DNA of 64,000 nt from Cognaticolwellia beringensis. Lineage in GTDB: Bacteria > Pseudomonadota > Gammaproteobacteria > Enterobacterales > Alteromonadaceae. A model generated the notes under the pieces. That model was not told where the DNA came from. It made no database searches and saw only the letters and a program-made list of their open reading frames with translations. Position 1 is the first letter of the stretch. The number at the start of each line of letters is the position of its first letter. Positions 53,149 through 61,651 of the stretch are shown here, one piece after another. A program made the translations under genes and the position numbers. Location: positions 2,604,001 through 2,668,000 of the forward strand of contig NZ_CP020465.1 in assembly GCF_002076895.1 (NCBI RefSeq), in the 5' to 3' direction.

Positions 53149-55494
53149 TTAAAAGTTAAATACGACATCAACACCATAGCTTGAAGGAGCACCGTAACTT
53201 CTGGTGTCAAAGAATCCAAGGCTAGCACCATGAAGCTGATATTCTTCATCGGTAATATTACGACCGAAAATTGACACTTTTAGGTTAGATTTATCACCGA
53301 CTTGAATCTCAGATAATGTTACACGAGCATTCAGTAGATTATATGAATCTGCCACCATATTCGGGTCAATTAAACTAAATTGGAATTCATCGTTCATTGA
53401 GTAATCAGCATGCAAACTTAAATGACCAAACTCGAATTCAGCCATGGTCCAACTCATCGCTAGTGAGGCCGTAAAAATATTAAGGTCTGAGAATGTATCA
53501 TCAGTATATTCAGTATCTCTGTAACCATAGCTTGCGGTAAACATTAAATCTTCTGTGGCAGCAAACTTAGCATCAAATTCGACACCAATAGTTTTCGACT
53601 TACCAGAGTTTAATGAGTGACGGACATTACCGCCATCAATCACCGTAACTTGTAAGTTAGTATTGTCATTATAAAAAATTGCGGTGTTAAGCATAATGCG
53701 GTCATCTAACAGCATGGCTTTAGCGCCAATCTCATAAGCAGTGGTATCTTCAGGATCCGCTGGTGTTAATGTCCCTTCATAGTTCGCTTCACCGCCATTT
53801 GCTGGATTTAGATAAGAGAATCGTTCTACCGAGCCTGAGTTAAAAGTACCGGCAGCGTAACCTTGGGTTACTTTACCGTAAACGGTTAAATCTTCATCAA
53901 CAACATAGTTAACCACTAAAGAGCCAACCGTTTTACTCCACTCTTTTTCAGCAGATAAGTTGTTACGTAACATAGCATCAGGCTCAGCTAAATTTACGAT
54001 AGACTTTTCATCTTTAGTGTGGCGAAGACCCATGACTACATTTAACGCATCAGTTACGTGATAATCAACTTGAGCAAACAATGCCTGTGCCGTATTGTCT
54101 ACTTCATAGAAAACGCCCCATGGTAAGGGATCTGCAAACAACAAGTTGGCGCCTTGACCCGTAAAGATATTAATACTCCAAGGGTTAATTTCTTTACCTT
54201 CTTCGGTGAAGTAATAATAACCTGCGACATATTCTAGTTGTCCATCCATCAATTCACCCAGAAATTGGAATTCCTGTGAACTTTGCTTTTGTGATTTCTG
54301 GTTGGTATATGAAAAGGCCGGAATAGGTGCGAAATTACCTGTTGGTTGGAACGTAGCATCAAGCTCTGCACCAAAATATGCGCCACCGCTTAAGTTCACA
54401 CCGTCGGTTAAGTCAGAAGAATATTTACGGGTAGAAGAGATAGATTTAAAGCTATGATGTTCGGCAAAATCCCATTCTGCTGTCAAGTTGTGGCCTGAAA
54501 TTTTAACATGTTCTCGGCCATGTTGATTTAGCTCCCAACTTTCTTGGCGACCGCCTTCGAATTCATTAGCTGCCATCATAGCAAAGACATTACCACCGTA
54601 AAATGTACCTGTGCCCATATGAAGCGTAGGAACAGTAGGGTCAGTAAAATGAGGGCGTACGTTGCTCACTTGCACTGGAATAGAGACAGAACTACCATCC
54701 GTTTTGTCGTAACTGTAATCAACCGAGAAATCGTCACCGGTATAACGAAGAACGAAACGCATTGCATCCGTTTCTTTAGCGCCGAGGTTTTTTTCTTTGG
54801 CACCTTCAAAAGTGTTTTTCGCCCAACCGTCTTCTTCGCCAGTCATATAGGTAAACTTGGCAGTAAAATTGTTAAATTCACCGGTATCAATCGAAGTGGT
54901 AGAGTTAAATAGTCCATCAGAGCCAACGGTAAATTTTTGTTTAAATTCAAACTCATCCGATGGTCTTTTGGTCACCATGTTAATAGCGCCACCTGTCGTG
55001 TTTTTACCCCAAAGTGTTCCTTGAGGGCCACGAAGTACTTCCATACGTTCTAAATCAATAATACTAAATATTGCCCCAGAATTACGAGCTAAATACACAC
55101 CATCTACATAAATGCCAACCTTAGGGTCTACACCTAAAGAAGGCTCGTTAGTACCTAAACCACGAATATTGACACCGACATTGAATGCACTACCAATTGG
55201 CACTACGACTTGAGTATTAGGGGCAATGTTATTTACATTACTAATGTCTTGAATGCCTAAGTTTTCGATGGCATCGCTGTCAAATGCGGTTATGGCGATA
55301 GGGGTTTCTTGTAGGGTACTAATACGTTTTTGTGCCGTTACAGAAATACGTTCTATGGCCGCTTTTGCTTTACCTTCTTCTTTTACTGTTTGCTCTTCTT
55401 CGGCAAATGCTTGTGTAGAAAGAGCACAAGCAATTGCAAGCGCTAGTGGTTTAATAACTAGATTTACGCTACTTAATTGATTTTTGATATTCAT
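53149..55494 (-). CDS. TonB-dependent outer-membrane receptor
   Basis: 781 residues with the signal peptide PLALAIACALSTQAFA near residues 16-31 and RISVTAQKR after it. The plug region has LRGPQGTLWGKNTTGGAINMVTKRPS near residue 150, and the protein ends VDVVFNF with terminal Phe. It is the second receptor of this type in the cluster. Operator-like site 7 lies about 410 bases upstream of its ATG in the correct orientation, which would imply a long 5' leader or a distal control site. A steroid uptake role is inferred from location. Confidence 0.87.
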   Translation of the reverse strand: MNIKNQLSSVNLVIKPLALAIACALSTQAFAEEEQTVKEEGKAKAAIERISVTAQKRISTLQETPIAITAFDSDAIENLGIQDISNVNNIAPNTQVVVPIGSAFNVGVNIRGLGTNEPSLGVDPKVGIYVDGVYLARNSGAIFSIIDLERMEVLRGPQGTLWGKNTTGGAINMVTKRPSDEFEFKQKFTVGSDGLFNSTTSIDTGEFNNFTAKFTYMTGEEDGWAKNTFEGAKEKNLGAKETDAMRFVLRYTGDDFSVDYSYDKTDGSSVSIPVQVSNVRPHFTDPTVPTLHMGTGTFYGGNVFAMMAANEFEGGRQESWELNQHGREHVKISGHNLTAEWDFAEHHSFKSISSTRKYSSDLTDGVNLSGGAYFGAELDATFQPTGNFAPIPAFSYTNQKSQKQSSQEFQFLGELMDGQLEYVAGYYYFTEEGKEINPWSINIFTGQGANLLFADPLPWGVFYEVDNTAQALFAQVDYHVTDALNVVMGLRHTKDEKSIVNLAEPDAMLRNNLSAEKEWSKTVGSLVVNYVVDEDLTVYGKVTQGYAAGTFNSGSVERFSYLNPANGGEANYEGTLTPADPEDTTAYEIGAKAMLLDDRIMLNTAIFYNDNTNLQVTVIDGGNVRHSLNSGKSKTIGVEFDAKFAATEDLMFTASYGYRDTEYTDDTFSDLNIFTASLAMSWTMAEFEFGHLSLHADYSMNDEFQFSLIDPNMVADSYNLLNARVTLSEIQVGDKSNLKVSIFGRNITDEEYQLHGASLGFFDTRSYGAPSSYGVDVVFNF

Positions 55495-55904
55495 CCTAAC
55501 GCCTCTTTTGTATTGTTGTATTGTTTGTTGTATTTATATATTTTATTTTTATTAAATTATTAGCATTATTAAATTAACGATAAGGGAGTTTTAATTTAAT
55601 AATTATTGTAGGGCAGGTTTGGTTCAGAGAAAGATACAGCTTCGATACTAGTGCAAGACAGTACGGCAGACCCGCAGTGCTTAAATCATGACTTAACTTT
55701 TCATTTTTTGAAAGTTTAGCCAAAATTGTTAGGTTTTTAGTCATAAGTAATTTACTGACAAAAGAGTTCATTAATGCTTTGCTCCTCATCCTTTTCTCCT
55801 TATCTGACGTTTACTGACGCTGCTCTAATTACTAACGAAGTAATTCCAAGGTGCTTTTAATATATTTGCTACAGTTCAATATTTATTCAAATACGCCAGT
55901 ATGA

Positions 55905-55923
55905 AATCGTCTATTAGGACTAG
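55905..55923 (-). promoter_or_regulatory. Operator-like site 7
   Basis: ATCGTCTATTAGGACTAG. On the minus strand it reads CTAGTC-N6-GACGAT toward the receptor gene, the same polarity as sites 1-4, but about 410 bases from the start codon. Confidence 0.55.
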
Positions 55924-56488
55924 TCAGTTTGATATTTAGGCAAATGCATCTATGCAAAGATTAGATTAGTTATAAAGTATCGCGAGAAATAAAATACTTT
56001 ATGTCAGTGCTAAAGACTGAACGGCAAGCCTCTTTAAGTTGAATAATATTGCATTTTTTGGTTACTAAATATGCTGAAATGATGATGTTAATAGTGCTAT
56101 ACCGTCTAGATAGGAAGGCATTCAAGTGATTAAGATTGAAAATAACGTCTGACTTTTCAATCTTGGGGTGGTAATCAAGCAGCACAGCGAACGGAGCAAC
56201 TAATTGCACAATATCATCTGGAGAACAGCAACCGTATTAACGGTATAACATTTTTTATAATCTATTTGCTGGCTAAACATAGTTATGAAAGATCTGGTCT
56301 TAAGACTGAAAATCTCATTTAGCGGCCTACTTGAGCACGAAATAAACTTTTAATTAGCTCATAATCATAGCAACCGAGCAATCAACGCAAGCTGGTGTGG
56401 TTGAAGAGTGGTGTAAGTCATGCTTTGTCGTGCTGATAATACGCAAAATTTTATCAGGTCAGGCTACTTAATCTTGGGCTATTTTTCT

Positions 56489-56500
56489 GGGGGGGGGGGG
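56489..56500 (+). repeat. Homopolymer of 12 G
   Basis: An uninterrupted G12 tract in otherwise AT-rich intergenic DNA, about 125 bases beyond the RND pump stop codon. Confidence 0.8.
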
Positions 56501-56552
56501 CGAAGCTGTCTAGAAAATGCTTTTAAGGTGTTACTAAATTGATGAGAAGAAA

Positions 56553-56584
56553 GTGAGGGTAACTTTAGTTAAAATTACCCTCAC
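56553..56584 (-). terminator. Terminator after the RND pump gene
   Basis: GTGAGGGTAA and TTACCCTCAC form a perfect 10-bp stem with a 12-base loop, 43 bases after the RND stop on the minus strand. Confidence 0.7.
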
Positions 56585-56627
56585 CTTTTAAAAGACCTAC
56601 TTAATGACAAGCTAAAAATCTTGTTAA

Positions 56628-59600
56628 TTACTCTGCTATTTCCTGCGGTGATATCTTCATAAATATGGTATATAACACTGGAATTAGAATTAAAGTTAAC
56701 AATGTTGCGAAGAGTAGCCCAAACACTAACACGACGGCCATCGACTGGAAGAACGCATCAAAATATAAGGGAATAACACCCAAAACAGTGGTCAGTGTGC
56801 CCATCATTACCGGTCGCATTCTGCTGTTGGCTGAATCGACTACCGCGTCAAATCTTGCTTTACCTGATCGAATTTCCATATCCATTTGATCGACTAATAC
56901 AATGGCGTTTTTAATGAGTAAACCAGAGAGTGATAGTAAGCCCAGTATGCCCATAAATTCGAGCGGTATTTGCGTAGTAACCAGTCCAACGACCACGCCA
57001 ATAAGTGCTAGCGGCACCACTAACCAGATAATTATCGGTTGCTTGATGGCATTAAACAGAACCACAACAATTAACACCATCGCTAATAAACCTAGCGGAA
57101 TAGTGGAGGCTAGCATTTCATTTGACTCTTTTGATTGGCCATATTCCCCATCCCATTCCAGCGTATAACCATCGGGAAGTGCAATAGCTTCTATTTGAGG
57201 CCTAATTCGATTAAATACTTCAGAAGCAAGTTGGCCTGAGACTGGATCTGACTGTGCTTTTATCGTCCATATTCTATCTTCACGCTTTAAAATCCCGTCG
57301 CGCCAAATGGTTTTAAAGCCATCTGTCACTTGCGCTAATGGCACGGTTTTCCCGGTCAGTTGGCTTAGTACTTGAATGTTACTAATGTCGGTTATCTGCA
57401 AGCGCTCTTTTGCCGGCGCTCTAACGATGATCGGTATTAATTCATCTCCTTCACGGTATAAGCCAACGGTTTGACCCGTAAAATTCTTCTGCAATGCATC
57501 AGATACTGATTTTCTATCGACCCCGGCTCGCTGTGCATTAACCGGAGAGTATTGTGGTTCAATAACTCTCACTTGCTGTCGCCAAGTATCTTTAATCGAT
57601 AGTGCTCCACCATCTCTAACCATAATCGCTTTAGCTTGCTCAGCTAGTTCACGAAGTACTGAGGGTTTAGGCCCTTTAAAGGTTGCTTCTATTTTTGAAC
57701 CACCACCTGGTCCCATAACAAAGCGCCATACTTTACCTTGTGCATCAGGAAAAGACTGATCAATGTAGTTTTGTACTTGCGGCAACATCGCATCTAACTT
57801 TTTGTAATCATCAACTTTAGTCAGTATTTGTCCATAGGAGCTGTTGGGTGACTCACTGCCGTAAATCAGCATAAAACGTAGGCCACCACCGCCAATTAAT
57901 GTTTGTACACCTTCAACACCTTCAAGTTTTTGAATGTAGGCTTCTAGTTGCAGCATATTTTTTTTAGTTTTTTCAATATCAGTGCCTTCAGGCAACCAAA
58001 AATCGACGACCATTTGCGGCGTGGTTGATGCTGGGAAAAAGCCAGATTTAACGAATTTAAAACCCCACATTGAGGTGGCGAACATACCGATAACAATAGC
58101 TACGGTTAACCAACGATGATGTAGCGCAGCTGTAATAAGGCTCTGATAACCCGAGATGAGTTTATTTGGTTTTTCTTGGCTTTGTTCAGCATTTTTGTCT
58201 TGTTTAAACAACATGTAACAAAATAGCGGTGTCAGTGTTACTGCGAATAACCAGCTGTATAATAGTGAGATTAAAATCACCCAAAACAAGTGCCCAGTAA
58301 ACTCTGCAGTATCGCCTGGCGCTAAGCCAATGGGGGCAAAGGCGACTATACCGACTAACGTACCACCTAATAAAGGCCATTTGGTTTGTTTGACAACTTC
58401 AGTCGCTACGGCTAATTTCTTTTGGCCTTTCTTTATGCCAACAAGCATACCTTCAGTGACGACAATCGCGTTGTCTACCATCATACCCAAGGCAATAATC
58501 AGTGCGCCCAATGAAATACGATGCATGGGTATGCCACTCGCATCCATAGTGGCAAGGGTTGCAAAAATGGTTAGTAGCAACACCGAGCCAATTACAATAC
58601 CTGAGTTTAAGCCCATAAAAATAAGCAAGGTAACCATGACAATAATCAGGGCAACAATGACGTTGACAACAAAGTTATCTACTGAGGCCTGTACTACTTC
58701 TCCTTGATGGTAGTATTCATGAATATTAATGCCAATAGGTCGACGGCTTTCTGCCTCAATAATTTTAGCATCGACCCGCTCAAAAACTTTAACAACATTG
58801 GTACCTAGTACGCTTGCAACGCCAAGCGAAATAGCCGGTTTACTGTTATATCTAACCAGTTTAGTGGTTGGCGATTGAAAGCCACGATAGACATTGGCAA
58901 TATCTTTTAAATAGATGGCTTTACCATCACCCGATGCGCTAATTAATAAATTTTTGATGGTATCGACAGAGTCGATTTCACCGGTCAGGTCGATAAACAC
59001 TCTTTGCTCGCCAATTTGCGTGTTACCGGCACTTACCATGGTGTTCTGCTTGTCGAGAATTGAGTAGATATTGTTAATTGATACACCCAGCGCGGCCACT
59101 TCTTCGCGGGCTATTTCGACAAATATTCCTTCTTGTTGAACTCCTGTCATGGCGACCTTTGCTACACCCTCTACCTGCAATATATCGCCTTGCAGGTTCT
59201 TTGCGTAAGCATGTAACTCATCAGGAGAATATCCCTCTGCGGTCAATAAGTAACTTAGCCCATAAACATCACCAAAATCATCGAATACCACGGGTGTTCC
59301 TACACCTGGTGGGAGCGACGACTTGGCATCGTTAATTTTATTTCTTAGCTTGGTCCATATAATTTGTAATTCTGATTTTGTTTTTGAAAATTCAGACTTA
59401 ATATCCACTTTTATTTCAGATTTACCGGCTGAAGAGGTGGAGGATATTGAGTCAACTTCTTGCAATTCTTGTAGTGCACGTTCTAAGCGTTCTGTTACTT
59501 CCTCTGCCACTTCTAAAGGACTAGCTCCAGGGTAAGGGACGAATATTTGAGCGGTACGGATAATAAACTCAGGATCTTCAAAACGTGCCATATTTTGATA

Positions 59601-59684
59601 AGAAGAGAAGCCAAAAGCGATAGTCAAACAAATGATTATGACGCTAATAAGTTTATTTTGAATGGTTAGCTTTGCAATATCCAA
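56628..59684 (-). CDS. RND-family efflux pump inner-membrane subunit
   Basis: 1018 residues with the AcrB/MdtB topology: TM1 (LISVIIICLTIAFGF), a large periplasmic loop, TM2-6 around residue 330-470, TM7 near 540 and TM8-12 at the end. IALGMMVDNAIVVTEGML near residue 395 is the TM4 proton-relay region, with a single Asp followed by Asn. The TTG start at 59684 (seven bases after AGGAG) fits better than the frame opening at 59720 inside the upstream gene. It forms a tripartite pump with the adjacent membrane fusion protein. It may export toxic hydrophobic compounds; a link to steroids is only positional. Confidence 0.88.
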   Translation of the reverse strand: MDIAKLTIQNKLISVIIICLTIAFGFSSYQNMARFEDPEFIIRTAQIFVPYPGASPLEVAEEVTERLERALQELQEVDSISSTSSAGKSEIKVDIKSEFSKTKSELQIIWTKLRNKINDAKSSLPPGVGTPVVFDDFGDVYGLSYLLTAEGYSPDELHAYAKNLQGDILQVEGVAKVAMTGVQQEGIFVEIAREEVAALGVSINNIYSILDKQNTMVSAGNTQIGEQRVFIDLTGEIDSVDTIKNLLISASGDGKAIYLKDIANVYRGFQSPTTKLVRYNSKPAISLGVASVLGTNVVKVFERVDAKIIEAESRRPIGINIHEYYHQGEVVQASVDNFVVNVIVALIIVMVTLLIFMGLNSGIVIGSVLLLTIFATLATMDASGIPMHRISLGALIIALGMMVDNAIVVTEGMLVGIKKGQKKLAVATEVVKQTKWPLLGGTLVGIVAFAPIGLAPGDTAEFTGHLFWVILISLLYSWLFAVTLTPLFCYMLFKQDKNAEQSQEKPNKLISGYQSLITAALHHRWLTVAIVIGMFATSMWGFKFVKSGFFPASTTPQMVVDFWLPEGTDIEKTKKNMLQLEAYIQKLEGVEGVQTLIGGGGLRFMLIYGSESPNSSYGQILTKVDDYKKLDAMLPQVQNYIDQSFPDAQGKVWRFVMGPGGGSKIEATFKGPKPSVLRELAEQAKAIMVRDGGALSIKDTWRQQVRVIEPQYSPVNAQRAGVDRKSVSDALQKNFTGQTVGLYREGDELIPIIVRAPAKERLQITDISNIQVLSQLTGKTVPLAQVTDGFKTIWRDGILKREDRIWTIKAQSDPVSGQLASEVFNRIRPQIEAIALPDGYTLEWDGEYGQSKESNEMLASTIPLGLLAMVLIVVVLFNAIKQPIIIWLVVPLALIGVVVGLVTTQIPLEFMGILGLLSLSGLLIKNAIVLVDQMDMEIRSGKARFDAVVDSANSRMRPVMMGTLTTVLGVIPLYFDAFFQSMAVVLVFGLLFATLLTLILIPVLYTIFMKISPQEIAE

Positions 59685-59694
59685 AGTAGCGCTC

Positions 59695-60765
59695 CTAAGA
59701 CTTAGACCAAGAGCTAACAATCATGCCCTCGGTTAAATAATTTGCACCGGCACCGACAATAGTATCACCAGGATTCAGACCACTGGTAATCACCAGCTCT
59801 TCACCAATACCATCAGCAATAGTGACTGGAGCTTTGCTAACTTGCATTGAATCAGTGGATACCTTCCAGACGTAGTGCTGGCCATTTTCTTGGAAAATAG
59901 CAAAGGTTGGCACAGCAACGGTGTGAGCTTTTGACGGGCTAGTTAATTTAAATTGAAGGCTTGCGTTCATTCCTGGCAAGATATTTAGCCCTTCAGGTGC
60001 AGTGAAAACAAACCTTACTTCATAAGTTTGGCTAGCGCTATCAGCCTCAAGATTTGCACGTCTGTATGTTGCATGAATAAGCTCATTAGGCGCAGCATCC
60101 AGTATGACAAAAGCTTGTCTGTCGGTTCGTGTATTTACCGTGGCAACAATTGAGGCAGGGATATTCACTATTGCCTCCATTTGACCTTTACCAAACAGCG
60201 TTAAAATATGTTGTCCTGGTGTAATATTCTCCAAGACTTTAGCTGGTACTGCAGCGACTACTGCATCATAGGGAGCAATAAGTGTACTGTCAGCTATGGC
60301 TTTTAGAGCTGAATCATAAGTGGACTCAGCGACTTCTTTTTTTGATTTTAGTTGTTCTAAGTCACGCGCAGATATTACGCCTGTTTTTGACAGGGTAGTG
60401 CCGCGAATAAAATCGCTTTCAGCGGCTTCAAACTGAGCTTTTGCAGAGTTTAACTGATTAATAAAACCGCGTTTCTCCAACGATGCTAATTCATCGCCTT
60501 TGGCAACATCTTGCGCCGCAATAACATTCAATTTTTCCAGTTTACCACCGACTTGAAAATTCAGCTTTGAGCTATGAACAGCATCGAGTGTCGCTGGGTA
60601 AGTAAACACTCGCGAGTCATCGGCACTTGCAATGGTAATCAATTTAACCGGGCGCGGCGCGGCTTCCGTTTTTTCTATTATCGGTTGTTCGCTACAGCCA
60701 CTGATAAAAATGAGTACAGCTACACTTAATATGAATAAGCGCGATGAGTTAGATATTATTGTCAT
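59695..60765 (-). CDS. RND efflux membrane-fusion lipoprotein
   Basis: 356 residues. The N-terminus has a lipoprotein signal with lipobox FISGC (Cys about residue 24). Then follow the barrel-sandwich and coiled-coil hairpin typical of HlyD/AcrA proteins: VGGKLEKLNVIAAQDVAKGDELASLEKRGF near residue 70, the helical hairpin 105-145 and LIAPYDAVVAAVPAKVLENITPGQHILTL near residue 162. It links the RND subunit to an outer-membrane channel, which is not encoded here. It ends 11 bases before the RND start. Confidence 0.88.
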   Translation of the reverse strand: MTIISNSSRLFILSVAVLIFISGCSEQPIIEKTEAAPRPVKLITIASADDSRVFTYPATLDAVHSSKLNFQVGGKLEKLNVIAAQDVAKGDELASLEKRGFINQLNSAKAQFEAAESDFIRGTTLSKTGVISARDLEQLKSKKEVAESTYDSALKAIADSTLIAPYDAVVAAVPAKVLENITPGQHILTLFGKGQMEAIVNIPASIVATVNTRTDRQAFVILDAAPNELIHATYRRANLEADSASQTYEVRFVFTAPEGLNILPGMNASLQFKLTSPSKAHTVAVPTFAIFQENGQHYVWKVSTDSMQVSKAPVTIADGIGEELVITSGLNPGDTIVGAGANYLTEGMIVSSWSKS

Positions 60766-60837
60766 ATTGAATTTTCCATTTTGATAGCGGCTTAAGTAAG
60801 CGGCTAGTTTTCAGTGGTCGAAACTATCAACCAATTT

Positions 60838-61482
60838 TTAAAAAAATGAGCGTATGGTGTTAACGACCATATCTACACCTATGCTAATCAGAAAGAAGCC
60901 CATCACTTTTGTCATGGCTATAATACCGTTAACCCCCATAAATTTGACGACTTTAGTCGCGGCGCTTAAGACTATCCAGCAAATTAATGCAGCGACAGCA
61001 ATACCGGCTATAACAACGATGTAGCCATATAATTCATCTTGCAAAGTTTCGGCGGTATTTATTCTTGCTGCCATGGCAATCACAACGGATATAGCACCAG
61101 GGCCGCTCATGGAAGGCATTGCTAGAGGCATAAATGCAATATCATTTGCGGTTGTTTGTTGAGTAAGACCACCCGGCATTGAAATTGGCGCTGGAAACAG
61201 CATTCTAAAACCGAGGTAGCCAATAATGAGACCGCCAGCAATGCGAAGAGAAGTGAGTTCAATGCCGAAAAATGCGAGTAATTGCACGCCAAATATTAAA
61301 AAAACACTCAACAGCAAAAACATATACAGCGTGGCTAAATTAACCGCTTTCTGTCGTTCTTGCTTGCTAAAATCTTGGGTAAGCGATAAAAACATCGGCG
61401 CAGTCGAAAAAGGGTTAGCGATTGGAATAAGTGCGGCAACCACAAGTAAAATATAACTTAAAAACTGTAGAACTTGCTCCAT
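60838..61482 (-). CDS. MarC-family integral membrane protein
   Basis: 214 residues with six hydrophobic segments. The N-terminal LIPIANPFSTAPMFLSLTQDFSKQERQKAV is the signature of the MarC/YhgN family, and GGLIIGYLGFRMLF and PLAMPSMSGPGAISVVIAMA support it. The ATG at 61482 is preceded by GAGGAG; a TTG at 61497 is too far upstream. The biochemical function of MarC proteins is unsettled despite the old link to multiple antibiotic resistance. It is probably transcribed apart from the RND genes, with a 72-base gap. Confidence 0.87.
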   Translation of the reverse strand: MEQVLQFLSYILLVVAALIPIANPFSTAPMFLSLTQDFSKQERQKAVNLATLYMFLLLSVFLIFGVQLLAFFGIELTSLRIAGGLIIGYLGFRMLFPAPISMPGGLTQQTTANDIAFMPLAMPSMSGPGAISVVIAMAARINTAETLQDELYGYIVVIAGIAVAALICWIVLSAATKVVKFMGVNGIIAMTKVMGFFLISIGVDMVVNTIRSFF

Positions 61483-61651
61483 TTTTTGACTCCTCAACTA
61501 CGGTATATAGCTTATTAAAGACCATAAATAATAAATTGTCCTGAAATTATTAATCAGTATTCGACTCAATAGTCGAACATACTCTAACTACTTTTATATA
61601 AAAATGAGTTAGAGTAATGGCTCTATTGTGGTCATTGTACTTCAAGCGACT

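Larger units (their letters stand above)
55495..56552 (-). other. Long gene-free interval upstream of the receptor
   Basis: More than 1 kb without a convincing gene. It contains operator-like site 7, a run of 12 G at 56489-56500, and small open frames (for example 55970-56209 on the minus strand, which could be a gene remnant) that have no ribosome site and match no family I know. Confidence 0.55.

Noticed and set aside
55970..56209. 79-codon minus-strand frame as a small gene
   Set aside because: It has only a GTG start without ribosome site, runs upstream only ten more codons to a stop, and resembles no family I know. At most a remnant.
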